A stretch of 64,000 nt of DNA, taken from the NCBI RefSeq assembly GCF_009856865.1, contig NZ_WVUD01000003.1:147634-211633 (forward strand), given 5' to 3'. The notes beneath the pieces are model-generated. The model searched no databases. It was given only the letters and a program-made list of their open reading frames with translations, and was not told the DNA's origin. The position numbers were made by a program, and so were the translations under genes. This document shows positions 1-7,748 of this stretch, in pieces. Each line of letters opens with the position of its first letter. Positions within the stretch are counted from its first letter, which is position 1. The DNA is from Solidesulfovibrio aerotolerans. GTDB lineage: Bacteria > Desulfobacterota > Desulfovibrionia > Desulfovibrionales > Desulfovibrionaceae.

Positions 1-893
1 GGCGGAGCCGGCTCCACTTTGGGCGGCGCGTACTTGACCGAAGGCTTGGGCGAAGAGGCGTTAGGAGCAGGTGTGGCCGCCGCCGGACTCACCTTGGCGG
101 TCGCCTTGCCAGAAGTTTTGGGCGGGGCAGCGTTGTCCACAGGCTGTTCGGCCACCAGCCGGGGCTCGGTCACCCCGGCGGCAAACAGCTCGCCTTCCAG
201 TTCCGCCCGGTTGCCGTCCTTGACGGCAAAAACCTTGAAAAACGTCTTATTGTTGAGCTTGCCCTGGTCCATACGCGTGGAAAATCCCCGCGCTTCCAGG
301 GTGGTCATGAGTTCGCCGGCCTTTTCGCTGTGGGCAAACGAACCGACCATGAAGGTGAACGCGGCCCGATCCGATGGGGCACCAGCAGCCGGGGCCTCGT
401 CAGCCCGCGCAGGCGCTGCCGGGGCGGCTGGCAGGGCTTGTTGGCCCGCCCCCGATGGTGCGGCCGGCGGGGCGGTCTGGGCACCCGGCCCCTGGGCCTG
501 CCCGGACTGTCCAGGTTGCCCGGGCTGCTCGGCAGTCCCCGGCGAAAAGGGTTTGGGCGCAAAGCGGGGATCGGTCACGGCCGGGGCAGGCTCCACCAGC
601 GGCGGTGCAATGGTCCGGGCGGCCCCGGCCGGACCCGTAGCCGCAGACGGCGGCACGACCTGATCCGGCGCAGCCACCGGAGCAGGCGCGGAATACGGTG
701 CCGGCGGTGTCGGTCTGGCCTGGGCCGGCGGCGGCGGGGGTGGCGGTGGCGGCGCCTGTCGGGACCAGCCGGAGTCGCTTGGCTGGTCGGGGGCCGGATG
801 CCCCAATATTTCCTTTTCAAAATCCTTGTTCGCAGCACACCCGGCCAGGCAGCAAGCCAGCAGGGCTGACGCGGTGATCAGACGCCGATTCAA
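1..893 (-). CDS. SPOR-domain lipoprotein, 3' end outside window
   Basis: Probable lipoprotein that binds peptidoglycan through a SPOR domain. A TTG start at 893 is chosen because GGAGGAG lies just upstream and it gives a signal peptide ending in the lipobox LAGC (Cys at residue 19). Residues about 30-170 are very rich in Pro, Ala and Gly, with a proline run near residue 45, as in a flexible wall-spanning linker. Residues about 176-245, starting at FTFMVGSF, read as a SPOR repeat; in known cases this repeat binds denuded glycan at division sites. An Ala/Pro/Lys-rich tail continues beyond the window. It is downstream of the Hpt and L,D-transpeptidase genes on the same strand, consistent with a cell-envelope role. 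Confidence 0.75.
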   Translation of the reverse strand, partial: MNRRLITASALLACCLAGCAANKDFEKEILGHPAPDQPSDSGWSRQAPPPPPPPPPAQARPTPPAPYSAPAPVAAPDQVVPPSAATGPAGAARTIAPPLVEPAPAVTDPRFAPKPFSPGTAEQPGQPGQSGQAQGPGAQTAPPAAPSGAGQQALPAAPAAPARADEAPAAGAPSDRAAFTFMVGSFAHSEKAGELMTTLEARGFSTRMDQGKLNNKTFFKVFAVKDGNRAELEGELFAAGVTEPRLVAEQPVDNAAPPKTSGKATAKVSPAAATPAPNASSPKPSVKYAPPKVEPAP

Positions 894-932
894 AAGCGCC
901 TCCTCCCTGTCGTGATTGGCGCAGACACCGGT

Positions 933-1328
933 CTAGACGATGCCTACGAGCCGGCTCAAGGTATCCTTGGCGGCGTGAAAATGGACCATGGCCGCAGCGA
1001 GTTCGCCCAAGGCCTTGTCCCGGGCAGCCTGTTCCACGACAGCGGCGGCCCGGGACAGGGCCTGCGCGCCAATAGAGGCGGCGGAACTTTTGATGGTGTG
1101 GGCCTGCAGGACAACGCGATCCAGGTCGCCGGCTTCGTAGGCCTCGTCAAGCAGGGTCCGCCGCTTGGCCACCTCATGCCAGATGCAGTCGAAAATCCGC
1201 CGGAAACCGTCCGGATCAATACCCATGTGGTGACGTGCGCCTTCTGGATCGAAAGTCGCCGGCTCCCTGGCCCCGGTTTCCCGGGATTCCTCCCCAGCCG
1301 GCTCCCCGCCTGGATACAACCCTTTCAT
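933..1328 (-). CDS. Hpt (histidine phosphotransfer) domain protein
   Basis: A 131-residue stand-alone phosphotransfer protein that would carry phosphoryl groups between a hybrid kinase and a response regulator in the cytoplasm. The phospho-accepting His is H77 in the typical helix sequence AHTIKSSAASIGA, and the rest is predicted helical with Ala-rich repeats as in a four-helix bundle. The first 30 residues are an acidic, probably disordered extension. GGAGG lies five bases before the ATG. It sits between an L,D-transpeptidase and a SPOR lipoprotein gene; no hybrid kinase is adjacent, so the partner is unknown. Confidence 0.88.
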   Translation of the reverse strand: MKGLYPGGEPAGEESRETGAREPATFDPEGARHHMGIDPDGFRRIFDCIWHEVAKRRTLLDEAYEAGDLDRVVLQAHTIKSSAASIGAQALSRAAAVVEQAARDKALGELAAAMVHFHAAKDTLSRLVGIV

Positions 1329-1395
1329 GGAGCCTCCATGGCAAACGCTCGGCCTGCCGCCGATCTGCCGCGACCACTCCTGACTGCTGCCGGAT

Positions 1396-2511
1396 TCAGT
1401 TCAAAAAGACCACTTCCGTGCCGACGTCAATCATTTTGGCCAAGTCCTTGCCTTCATCGTTGCGCATGCGGATGCAGCCGCTGGTGACGGGCCGGCCTAT
1501 GGAGCCGGGGTTGTTGTTGCCATGGATGCGGAAACCATAGCCATGGGACAAAATAATCTTAAACGTACCCATGGGATTGTCCTTGACCCCCGGCCCCACG
1601 TATTCCGGCAGCGGCTTGCCTTTTTTCAACGCCCGCTCCTTCATCGCCGGAGTCGGTCGCCAGGACGGCTCGAAATTGATGCCGGTCACCGTGCCCCAGC
1701 CTTGCGGGGCTTCCATATCCCGGCCCGGCACGGCCACCACGTATAGCCGCACGAGATTGCGGGAGCCATCGGGCAGATTCTCATAGAGGTAGAGCTTGCG
1801 CTGGGACAGGTGGACTTCTATGGCATAGCGGATCTTGTGGGCGTTGGCCTCGGCTGCGTCCTGCCCTGCCCCGGCGGCGGAAGGTTGCGCCGCCACAAGG
1901 GTGGCCAAAAACCGGTCCAGCCCGCCGCCGTCGGCAACCGGGACATAGGCCGGCATGGCCGGGGGCGGCGTCAGTTTGCCCACCGTTTCCCGGTTCGCGC
2001 CGGCCGGGGCGGCCGGTGCCGGGGCCGCCTTGCCGGCCGCTGCCGGCGTTTTGCCCGATTGGGTCTGTCCCGACTGGGTCTTGTCCGGCAACGTCTTGGC
2101 CGGTGGGGTCTGGCCGGTCGCGGCAACCGTTTTTCCATCCCCAGCCGTCTTGCCGGTCTCGGCCGTGCCCATGTCCGACCCGGGCCCGGCCCCGGGCCGG
2201 GCCACGCTGCGATCCATGCGTGCGGCATAGGCCGGCATGGGCGCGATATCGTCAAAGCCGGTCAGAAATCCGCCGTGGACATAGCCTGCCTGGCCATCGG
2301 CCAGGGTCACGGCCACATACTCGCCTTTTCGCGCCGTTACGGTCACAGTCTCCCCAACCCGCAACGCCCGGATCATGGGCGATGTCCCGTCCGGTCCCTG
2401 GCGCAAGGCCAGCCCCTGCAGACGCACCGCTTCCAGTTGCCCGGCCAAAGCTTGCCAGGGCACAGCCCCAAACAGTCCCAGCAGCATCGCGCCCAAAACC
2501 CATCCCCGCAT
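1396..2511 (-). CDS. L,D-transpeptidase with N-terminal SH3b domain
   Basis: A secreted YkuD-fold L,D-transpeptidase, which would form 3-3 peptidoglycan cross-links or attach lipoproteins to the wall. The ATG at 2511 is preferred over upstream codons because GGAGG lies about ten bases before it and the product then opens with a signal peptide (MRGWVLGAMLLGLFG). An SH3b-like domain follows at about residues 25-85, then a long Ala/Pro/Thr/Lys-rich linker, then the catalytic domain at about residues 220-371. The active-site block is visible as IHGNNN and TSGCIRMRN, with the nucleophile Cys near residue 346. The SH3b domain probably helps bind the wall. Confidence 0.92.
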   Translation of the reverse strand: MRGWVLGAMLLGLFGAVPWQALAGQLEAVRLQGLALRQGPDGTSPMIRALRVGETVTVTARKGEYVAVTLADGQAGYVHGGFLTGFDDIAPMPAYAARMDRSVARPGAGPGSDMGTAETGKTAGDGKTVAATGQTPPAKTLPDKTQSGQTQSGKTPAAAGKAAPAPAAPAGANRETVGKLTPPPAMPAYVPVADGGGLDRFLATLVAAQPSAAGAGQDAAEANAHKIRYAIEVHLSQRKLYLYENLPDGSRNLVRLYVVAVPGRDMEAPQGWGTVTGINFEPSWRPTPAMKERALKKGKPLPEYVGPGVKDNPMGTFKIILSHGYGFRIHGNNNPGSIGRPVTSGCIRMRNDEGKDLAKMIDVGTEVVFLN

Positions 2512-2621
2512 CACTCCCATCCCTCCAACATTCCCTGTCCGACCCTTTCTGTCTGGGCCTTGCCATAAAACTGTCATCCCCGACAAGACAAACGACCGCC
2601 CGCTTCGGGCCAACCCGGCCC

Positions 2622-3533
2622 TCAGGCCGTTTTATACCGCACCAGGGGCCGACGGCGACTGGTTGGCCGCAAAAAGGTCACATCCGGCCAGCCCAGGGCC
2701 ACCACGGCATGGACCGCTTCCCCGGAAGGCACCCCGGCCGCCTCTTTGACCCGCCGATCATGGCGCATGGCCTCGACGGCGTAGCCGATCAGGCAGGTGC
2801 CCAGGCCCAGGCAATGGGCCGTCAGCAGCATGTTGCCGGTGGCCAGCAAGGCATCCTCGGCCGGACAGCTCCCGCCGGGCCGCGACCCGACGATCACCAC
2901 GGCCGTGGCCCCGTGAAACAGCCGATCCGTGCGGTCGCGTTCCCAATCCACCAGGGCGGCGGCCACCGAGGCAAAATGCTCCCGGTAGTAATTTTCCAAT
3001 TCCGGCCGGCCAATAAAGGTATAAGCCCGCCGCAAAAGCGTATTGGCGGCCAGTTTGTTGAGGCGCGCAAAAAAACCGGCCACGGCCTGGCCAAGCCCCA
3101 GGACCGCAGCCCGGGAAGTCAGGGCCGTAAAGGTCCAGGCCTGGGAATTGGTGCCGGAAGGAGCCGTCACGGCCGCGCGCAGCAGATCTTCGAGCATGGC
3201 ACCGGACACGGGCTTTTCCGTGAAACACCGGCAGGAGCGCCGCGAACGCAGCAGATCGACCAAGGGGCCGGCCGGGAATTCCCCGGGAGCAAGGACCGCG
3301 CCACGGGATTCGATAACGTCATAGTGCTCGGCCCAGCCGTCGCCGGCCGGCGCAGTGGCAGCCCCGGTCGGACACACCGACCCGCAATGGCCGCAGCCGA
3401 TGCAACCCGATTCCTGCACCTGGATGCGCCCGTCGATCAGGGTCAAAACCCCGGAAGGGCAGGCTGTCGCGCACAGTCCGCAACCACTGCACGTCTGCGG
3501 ATCAATCTGCGGCAACTGTTCCCCCATGCTCAT
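2622..3533 (-). CDS. Nitroreductase-family protein with N-terminal 2[4Fe-4S] ferredoxin domain
   Basis: A 303-residue fusion of a bacterial ferredoxin module and an FMN nitroreductase domain. Two [4Fe-4S] motifs, CSGCGLCATACP and CIGCGHCGSVCP, occupy residues about 16-52; the nitroreductase part begins near residue 90 with LLRSRRSCRCFTEKPV and includes AAVTAPSGTNSQAWTF. Such fusions are common in anaerobes and should pass electrons from reduced ferredoxin to FMN; the substrate cannot be read from sequence. A second protein of the same layout is encoded at 40899-41720, so the cell keeps two paralogs. Confidence 0.9.
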   Translation of the reverse strand: MSMGEQLPQIDPQTCSGCGLCATACPSGVLTLIDGRIQVQESGCIGCGHCGSVCPTGAATAPAGDGWAEHYDVIESRGAVLAPGEFPAGPLVDLLRSRRSCRCFTEKPVSGAMLEDLLRAAVTAPSGTNSQAWTFTALTSRAAVLGLGQAVAGFFARLNKLAANTLLRRAYTFIGRPELENYYREHFASVAAALVDWERDRTDRLFHGATAVVIVGSRPGGSCPAEDALLATGNMLLTAHCLGLGTCLIGYAVEAMRHDRRVKEAAGVPSGEAVHAVVALGWPDVTFLRPTSRRRPLVRYKTA

Positions 3534-3560
3534 GCTGCGACTCCCTCTGGGCCAAAACTG

Positions 3561-4361
3561 TTACTTGCGTCGCCCGGGCGTCATTGGCGTCCCGAGCGCA
3601 GCATCAAACCCGCCGGGCCGGGCCAGACGTCTGGCCGCCACAAACCAGCGTTCGTAATCTGTTCCGGGCAAACGATCCACACCCACGCCGCCGCGCCGGG
3701 GGCTGGAATGGAGCATGCGGCCGCTGCCGAGATAAATGCCGACGTGGCTGATGCCCACGTCCCGGTTGGTGGCGAAAAAAAGCAGATCCCCGGGAGCCAG
3801 CTCCGTGGCGGCCACCGGCGTGCCAAGCCCGGCCTGCAACCGGCTCTGGCGCGGCAGATCGCAGCCGAAGCGGGCGTAGACGGCCTTAGTCAGCCCGGAA
3901 CAGTCGATGCCGGTGGCAGTGTCGCCGCCGAGCCGATAGGGCGCGCCGAGATACGGCTGGGCCGCGCCCATGATCCGCTCGCCGGCTTCGGAGAGCGGCC
4001 CCAGATCCACGGACAGCACCCTGGCCAGAGGCGGCCCACCCAGGGCGTTTTGCTCCCGAAGCGCCCGCATGAGCGCCTCGTGTTCGAGCTTGCCTTCAAG
4101 CAGCGGCTTGTAGTGCTCGTTGACCTTGGTCGTGCTGGTATGGAGCATGCCCAGGCTGTCCTCATAGCCGTAGACGGTGCGGGCCAACCCCTGCCCGGGC
4201 AGCAGAAAGACCAGCGTCGCGGCCAGCAAACCGCCCTTGACGATCCGATCCAGCCAGCCCAGCCCGGTGCCGCGCGCACAGGAGCCGCGCTGCAGTGAGG
4301 CAGGCCCTTCTCCAGACCGTGGCGGCAACCGCCAGATGACAGGCGCACAGAAGGCGAGCAT
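3561..4361 (-). CDS. NlpC/P60-family cell-wall endopeptidase
   Basis: A secreted cysteine peptidase expected to cut the gamma-D-Glu to diamino-acid bond in peptidoglycan stem peptides. The start at 4361 overlaps the stop of the upstream kinase gene (TGATG), indicating translational coupling. The first 40 residues are basic; a hydrophobic stretch at about residues 40-60 (KGGLLAATLVFLLPGQG) may be the true signal peptide, so a later start is possible. The catalytic Cys is C154 in GIDCSGL and the His is H206 in ISHVGIYLG. Its neighbours (L,D-transpeptidase, SPOR protein) also act on the wall. Confidence 0.9.
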   Translation of the reverse strand: MLAFCAPVIWRLPPRSGEGPASLQRGSCARGTGLGWLDRIVKGGLLAATLVFLLPGQGLARTVYGYEDSLGMLHTSTTKVNEHYKPLLEGKLEHEALMRALREQNALGGPPLARVLSVDLGPLSEAGERIMGAAQPYLGAPYRLGGDTATGIDCSGLTKAVYARFGCDLPRQSRLQAGLGTPVAATELAPGDLLFFATNRDVGISHVGIYLGSGRMLHSSPRRGGVGVDRLPGTDYERWFVAARRLARPGGFDAALGTPMTPGRRK

Positions 4362-5713
4362 CAGGCCCCGCCGTAGACGATGCGCTGGCCGTCGTCGATG
4401 CGCGTGGTTTTGACGCATTCGCGCCGAAACGCGCACAGTTCCTGGCCGCAGCGGTCATGCACGCCCCAGGCAAAGCAGGGGGAAAAACCTTCGTGTTTTT
4501 GAATGGTGCGCACAGCATCAATGGCGGTCAGGCCCGAAACGTCCAGGCCCAGTTCCCGGGCCTTGGTTTTAAGTTCCCGCACATCGAGTCCCATGGTGCC
4601 GTAAAAGGCTTCGCGCCCAAGGCCATCCTCCGGGGTGTCAAAAAGACGTATCGCCACCACGGTGCCGCCGCCTTCGCCCTGGCGCAGATCAATCTCGCCG
4701 TTGTGTTCGAGAACCGCCTTGCGGGCCAGTGTCAGGCCGATGCCGGCCCCCCGGGCCTTGGTGGTGAAAAAGGGATCAAAGACAAAGGCGCGCAACTCGC
4801 CGCGTACCCCCGGCCCATCGTCGGCCACGGTCAACCGGCAGGCATCGTCGCGCCGGGTCAGGCTGATGGCGATGGCAACGGCCTCGCGACCGGAAAATTC
4901 CACGGCATTCAGTAAAATTTCGTCCAAAGCCTGACAAAGCAAAGCCTCGTCAGCCACGATCTCCACCGACTCAAGGTCCAGCGTAAACTCCACCCGTTTG
5001 TGCAGACCGGTTGCTGCTTCGCCCGCCCGGGAAGCGGCTTCCTCAAGGAGTCGGGTCAGCTCCACGGTATCAAACCGGGGCTGGGCCAGGGACGCCAGCC
5101 GCACCACAGCACCCACGAGATCTTCGAGACGCCGGGCTTCCTGAAAGATGATGTCGGGATGTTCCGTCGAGAGATGCCGCTCCTTGTGCTCGCGCAGCAG
5201 CTTCAGGGCAAAGCCGCCGATGGCCGCCGCCGGATTGCGCACCTGATGGGCCACGGACAGGGCCAGATTATTCAGGCTTTCGATCATGTCGTGCTGAAGA
5301 CGGTTTTTTTCACGCAGGGCGGCCGTTTCCCGCTCCCGGCTGCGGTACAGGGCCGTCTCGTCGTCAAAGAGCAGCGTGACGCCAACCGGCTTGCCGTCAA
5401 TTTGCGGACAGGAGGCAGTCATGGAAAAACGGCGCAACTCGCCGTCGGGACGCAGATAGTCGGCCAGACAATGGCGAAACGCCTGGCGTTTCTCCACGGC
5501 CTCGACCAGATTGCGATTGAATTGTTCGTTGATCGGTTCGCTGCGTACCAGCGTGCGCCAGTCACGGCCTTCCAGGGTGTCGTTTGCCAGGCCGAGCAGG
5601 TGCGCGGCTGACGGGCTGGAGACAATGATCGTACCGCGCGGGCCTATGACGAGCAACCCAACCGGAATGGTCTTGATGACGTTTTGGACGAGTATCTGTC
5701 TGACGCTTGGCAT
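4361..5713 (-). CDS. PAS-domain sensor histidine kinase with C-terminal SAP-like Cys-rich module
   Basis: A soluble histidine kinase. A PAS domain covers the first ~125 residues, then a HisKA helix with SVAHQVRNP (H156 from the ATG at 5713), then an HATPase_c domain with LLNAVEF, DDGPGV and GAGIGLTLA. After the ATPase domain comes an unusual ~85-residue tail: a SAP-like helix-turn (ELKTKARELGLDVSGL) followed by a Cys-rich stretch (HEGFSPCFAWGVHDRCG, then ELCAFRREC). This tail resembles small stand-alone proteins common in sulfate reducers and may bind metal or an Fe-S cluster. A TTG at 5773 is an alternative start. No transmembrane segment is seen, so it should sense a cytoplasmic signal. Confidence 0.9.
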   Translation of the reverse strand: MPSVRQILVQNVIKTIPVGLLVIGPRGTIIVSSPSAAHLLGLANDTLEGRDWRTLVRSEPINEQFNRNLVEAVEKRQAFRHCLADYLRPDGELRRFSMTASCPQIDGKPVGVTLLFDDETALYRSRERETAALREKNRLQHDMIESLNNLALSVAHQVRNPAAAIGGFALKLLREHKERHLSTEHPDIIFQEARRLEDLVGAVVRLASLAQPRFDTVELTRLLEEAASRAGEAATGLHKRVEFTLDLESVEIVADEALLCQALDEILLNAVEFSGREAVAIAISLTRRDDACRLTVADDGPGVRGELRAFVFDPFFTTKARGAGIGLTLARKAVLEHNGEIDLRQGEGGGTVVAIRLFDTPEDGLGREAFYGTMGLDVRELKTKARELGLDVSGLTAIDAVRTIQKHEGFSPCFAWGVHDRCGQELCAFRRECVKTTRIDDGQRIVYGGA

Positions 5714-5799
5714 GCCTCTATCCCGGCCTGCGCGGATATCGTCCCTGGTAGGCCTGCTGCGGCCCGAAGACAAGCCCCGGGCCGCAGCATAGTGAACGG

Positions 5800-6579
5800 T
5801 TACTGGCTCTTGGCCGGTTGGCCGACCTTGGCCGCGACACCGACAAATTCTTCAAGCACTTCAACAGGCACGGCACCGCGCACCGGAGCGCCGTTTATCA
5901 GGAACACCGGCGTGCCTTCAAAGCCGAAATCCCGGGCTTCCTTGGTATCTGCTGCGATCCTTTCGGCCAGATCCTTGCGCTTGATGTCCTCGGCCAGCCG
6001 TTTGGCGTCAACGCCGAGTTCCTTGGCGATGGCGTCCAGGACTTCGTCGCCCTTGTCCGTCACATCTTTTTGCCGGGCAAAAACACCATCCATAAAGGCC
6101 CAGGCCTTCTGGGGATCTTGCAGATTGATGGCTTCAAAATACAGGGCCGCCCGGACACTGTTTTTCCCGGTGGCAAAATGCTTGAACACCAGCCGGATGT
6201 CCTGGGGGTGCTTCTGGGTCAGAGCCTTGACCGTGCCGGCGGCCTGGCCGCAGAAATGGCACAGAAAATCCGAATATTCAACGATGGTCACCGGCGCGTT
6301 CTGCGGTCCAAGCGTTGCCCGCCCCGCTTCCAAGGCTGGGGTCAGCGGCTTGGCCAGGGACTGGGCAAACCGGGCCCGCTCCAGTTCCTTCTGGCGCGTC
6401 CGGGCAGTATTTTCAATCACTTCGAGCACGGCCGGACCTTGTTGGCGGATGGCCTCCACCACGATTTCGGGATGCTCGCGCAGCACCTTGCGCACGCGTT
6501 CCACGTCGTCGTCAGCCCTGGCCGGCTGCGCCAGCGCGCTCAGCACGGCCACCGCCACAAGCAGTCTCCATTTGCCCAT
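5800..6579 (-). CDS. DsbA-family thioredoxin-fold protein, secreted
   Basis: A 259-residue periplasmic thiol-disulfide oxidoreductase. It has a cleavable signal peptide (MGKWRLLVAVAVLSALAQPARA), a helical N-terminal region of about 75 residues, then a DsbA/DSBA-like thioredoxin domain with the active site FLCHFCG (CHFC) and the family's cis-Pro loop in FEGTPVFLING near the end. GGAGG lies just before the ATG. The N-terminal helix region is like that of ScsC/BdbD-type proteins and may serve oligomerisation. It lies 86 bases upstream of the PAS kinase gene on the same strand. Confidence 0.92.
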   Translation of the reverse strand: MGKWRLLVAVAVLSALAQPARADDDVERVRKVLREHPEIVVEAIRQQGPAVLEVIENTARTRQKELERARFAQSLAKPLTPALEAGRATLGPQNAPVTIVEYSDFLCHFCGQAAGTVKALTQKHPQDIRLVFKHFATGKNSVRAALYFEAINLQDPQKAWAFMDGVFARQKDVTDKGDEVLDAIAKELGVDAKRLAEDIKRKDLAERIAADTKEARDFGFEGTPVFLINGAPVRGAVPVEVLEEFVGVAAKVGQPAKSQ

Positions 6580-6729
6580 ACTTCCTCCGATACCCGCCGC
6601 AAGTTCGACGTTTTATCCCCGGTTCATAGCCCCTTTCGTTGCGCCTGTCATCCGTCTCCCGCCCTCGCCTCCCGGCACCCTGGGCAACCCATTATCGACG
6701 CGCGCTACCCGGCCTGCTAATAAGGGGCC

Positions 6730-6819
6730 ATGGAATATCTGCTGCTCGGCCTCGCCCTCATTGTCGGTGTGCTGGCCTTTTGCCTGTCAGGCAAGGAACC
6801 TGCCTCGGGCGGCACCTGA
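6730..6819 (+). CDS. Possible small single-span membrane peptide, 29 residues
   Basis: A short open frame in the 338-base gap between the DsbA-like and rhodanese genes. It would encode one hydrophobic helix (EYLLLGLALIVGVLAFCL) with a short polar tail. AAGGGG lies two bases before the ATG, closer than usual for a ribosome site. No homolog is recognised; the rest of the gap holds nothing else I can read. It could be a chance frame. Confidence 0.3.
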   Translation: MEYLLLGLALIVGVLAFCLSGKEPASGGT

Positions 6820-6917
6820 CTGCCTGCAGCCTGCCGCCGGGGGCGGCCTGCCGCTTCGCAACCAAAGCCCACCGTTCCCGAGAAGAGAGGGCACGGCGCA
6901 CCAGACAGGGATTGAAC

Positions 6918-7541
6918 ATGCCCATTGCTTCCCATAAGCCCGGCCCCGCCAGCAATGCCACAACGCCCGGCGGCGCATTGCACATACCCAACGCTTCCCG
7001 TGCGCCCGGACCCAAGCCGGCCGGGCTGCCCGCTGCACTCCTGGCCCTGGCGCTGGGGGTGGTTCTGGCCCTGGCCGCCTGCCAGCGGCCGCCCGCTGAC
7101 GATGCCGGCCGCCAGCAGCAGGCCTATGCCCTGTACGACGGCTACCGGCAACAACTGCCGCAAGTAGCAGACATCGCCCCGGCCAAGGCCCTGGCCTTGC
7201 AGCAGGCGGGCGAAGCCGTCTTTGTCGATGCCCGCACCGACGCCGAACGGGCCGTGTCCACCCTGCCCGCCGCCGTGACCGAGGCGGCCTTTCTGGCCGA
7301 TCCCGCCCGATTTGCCGGCAAGACAGTCATTGTCTACTGCACCATCGGCTACCGCAGTGGGCTTGTGGCCCGGACCCTGGCCCAGCAAGGCATCCCGGCG
7401 TTGAACCTGGCTGCCGGAATACTCGGCTGGCTCCATGCCGGCGGTCCCCTTGTGGACGGCACGGGACAGCCGACCAAACGGGTGCACGTCTACGGCCGGA
7501 CCTGGAATCTCGCCCCCCTGGCCTACACCGCCGTCTGGTGA
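6918..7541 (+). CDS. Rhodanese-like domain lipoprotein
   Basis: A 207-residue exported protein with a single rhodanese domain. The ATG at 6918 has GGGA six bases upstream. An unusually long polar N-terminus of about 35 residues precedes a hydrophobic segment ending in LALAAC, a lipobox with Cys at 55, so it is probably a lipoprotein; a later start would give a more usual signal peptide but no good Met is present. The rhodanese domain spans about residues 85-180, with the active-site loop CTIGYRSG (Cys 141). Known relatives handle sulfane sulfur; a role in periplasmic sulfur chemistry is inference. Confidence 0.83.
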   Translation: MPIASHKPGPASNATTPGGALHIPNASRAPGPKPAGLPAALLALALGVVLALAACQRPPADDAGRQQQAYALYDGYRQQLPQVADIAPAKALALQQAGEAVFVDARTDAERAVSTLPAAVTEAAFLADPARFAGKTVIVYCTIGYRSGLVARTLAQQGIPALNLAAGILGWLHAGGPLVDGTGQPTKRVHVYGRTWNLAPLAYTAVW

Positions 7542-7595
7542 AATTTACATAAAAAAATGATGCCTCCGGTGGCCGGGGGAAGAAGACAGAAGAGT

Positions 7596-7640
7596 GCCTC
7601 CGGCGGCCAAAGGGCTGAGCCCTTTGGAATCCCACCTGAA
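7596..7640 (+). repeat. Dispersed 45-base repeat, copy 1 (inverse of 15801-15845)
   Basis: This 45-base stretch is identical to the reverse complement of 15801-15845, and similarity continues past both sides. It contains a 21-base palindrome (CCAAAGGGCT G AGCCCTTTGG). Both copies lie outside genes, 8 kb apart, in opposite orientation. This looks like a REP-type intergenic repeat. Confidence 0.9.
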
Positions 7641-7748
7641 GGCAAGGGGTTAAGGGGGCACACCTCGCCCTCCCTGAAAGGGAGAAGTATTTCAAGGGGT
7701 TTTGGGCATGGCTGAGAGTTCTCAGCCGTGGACTGGGGCAGCTCGAAA

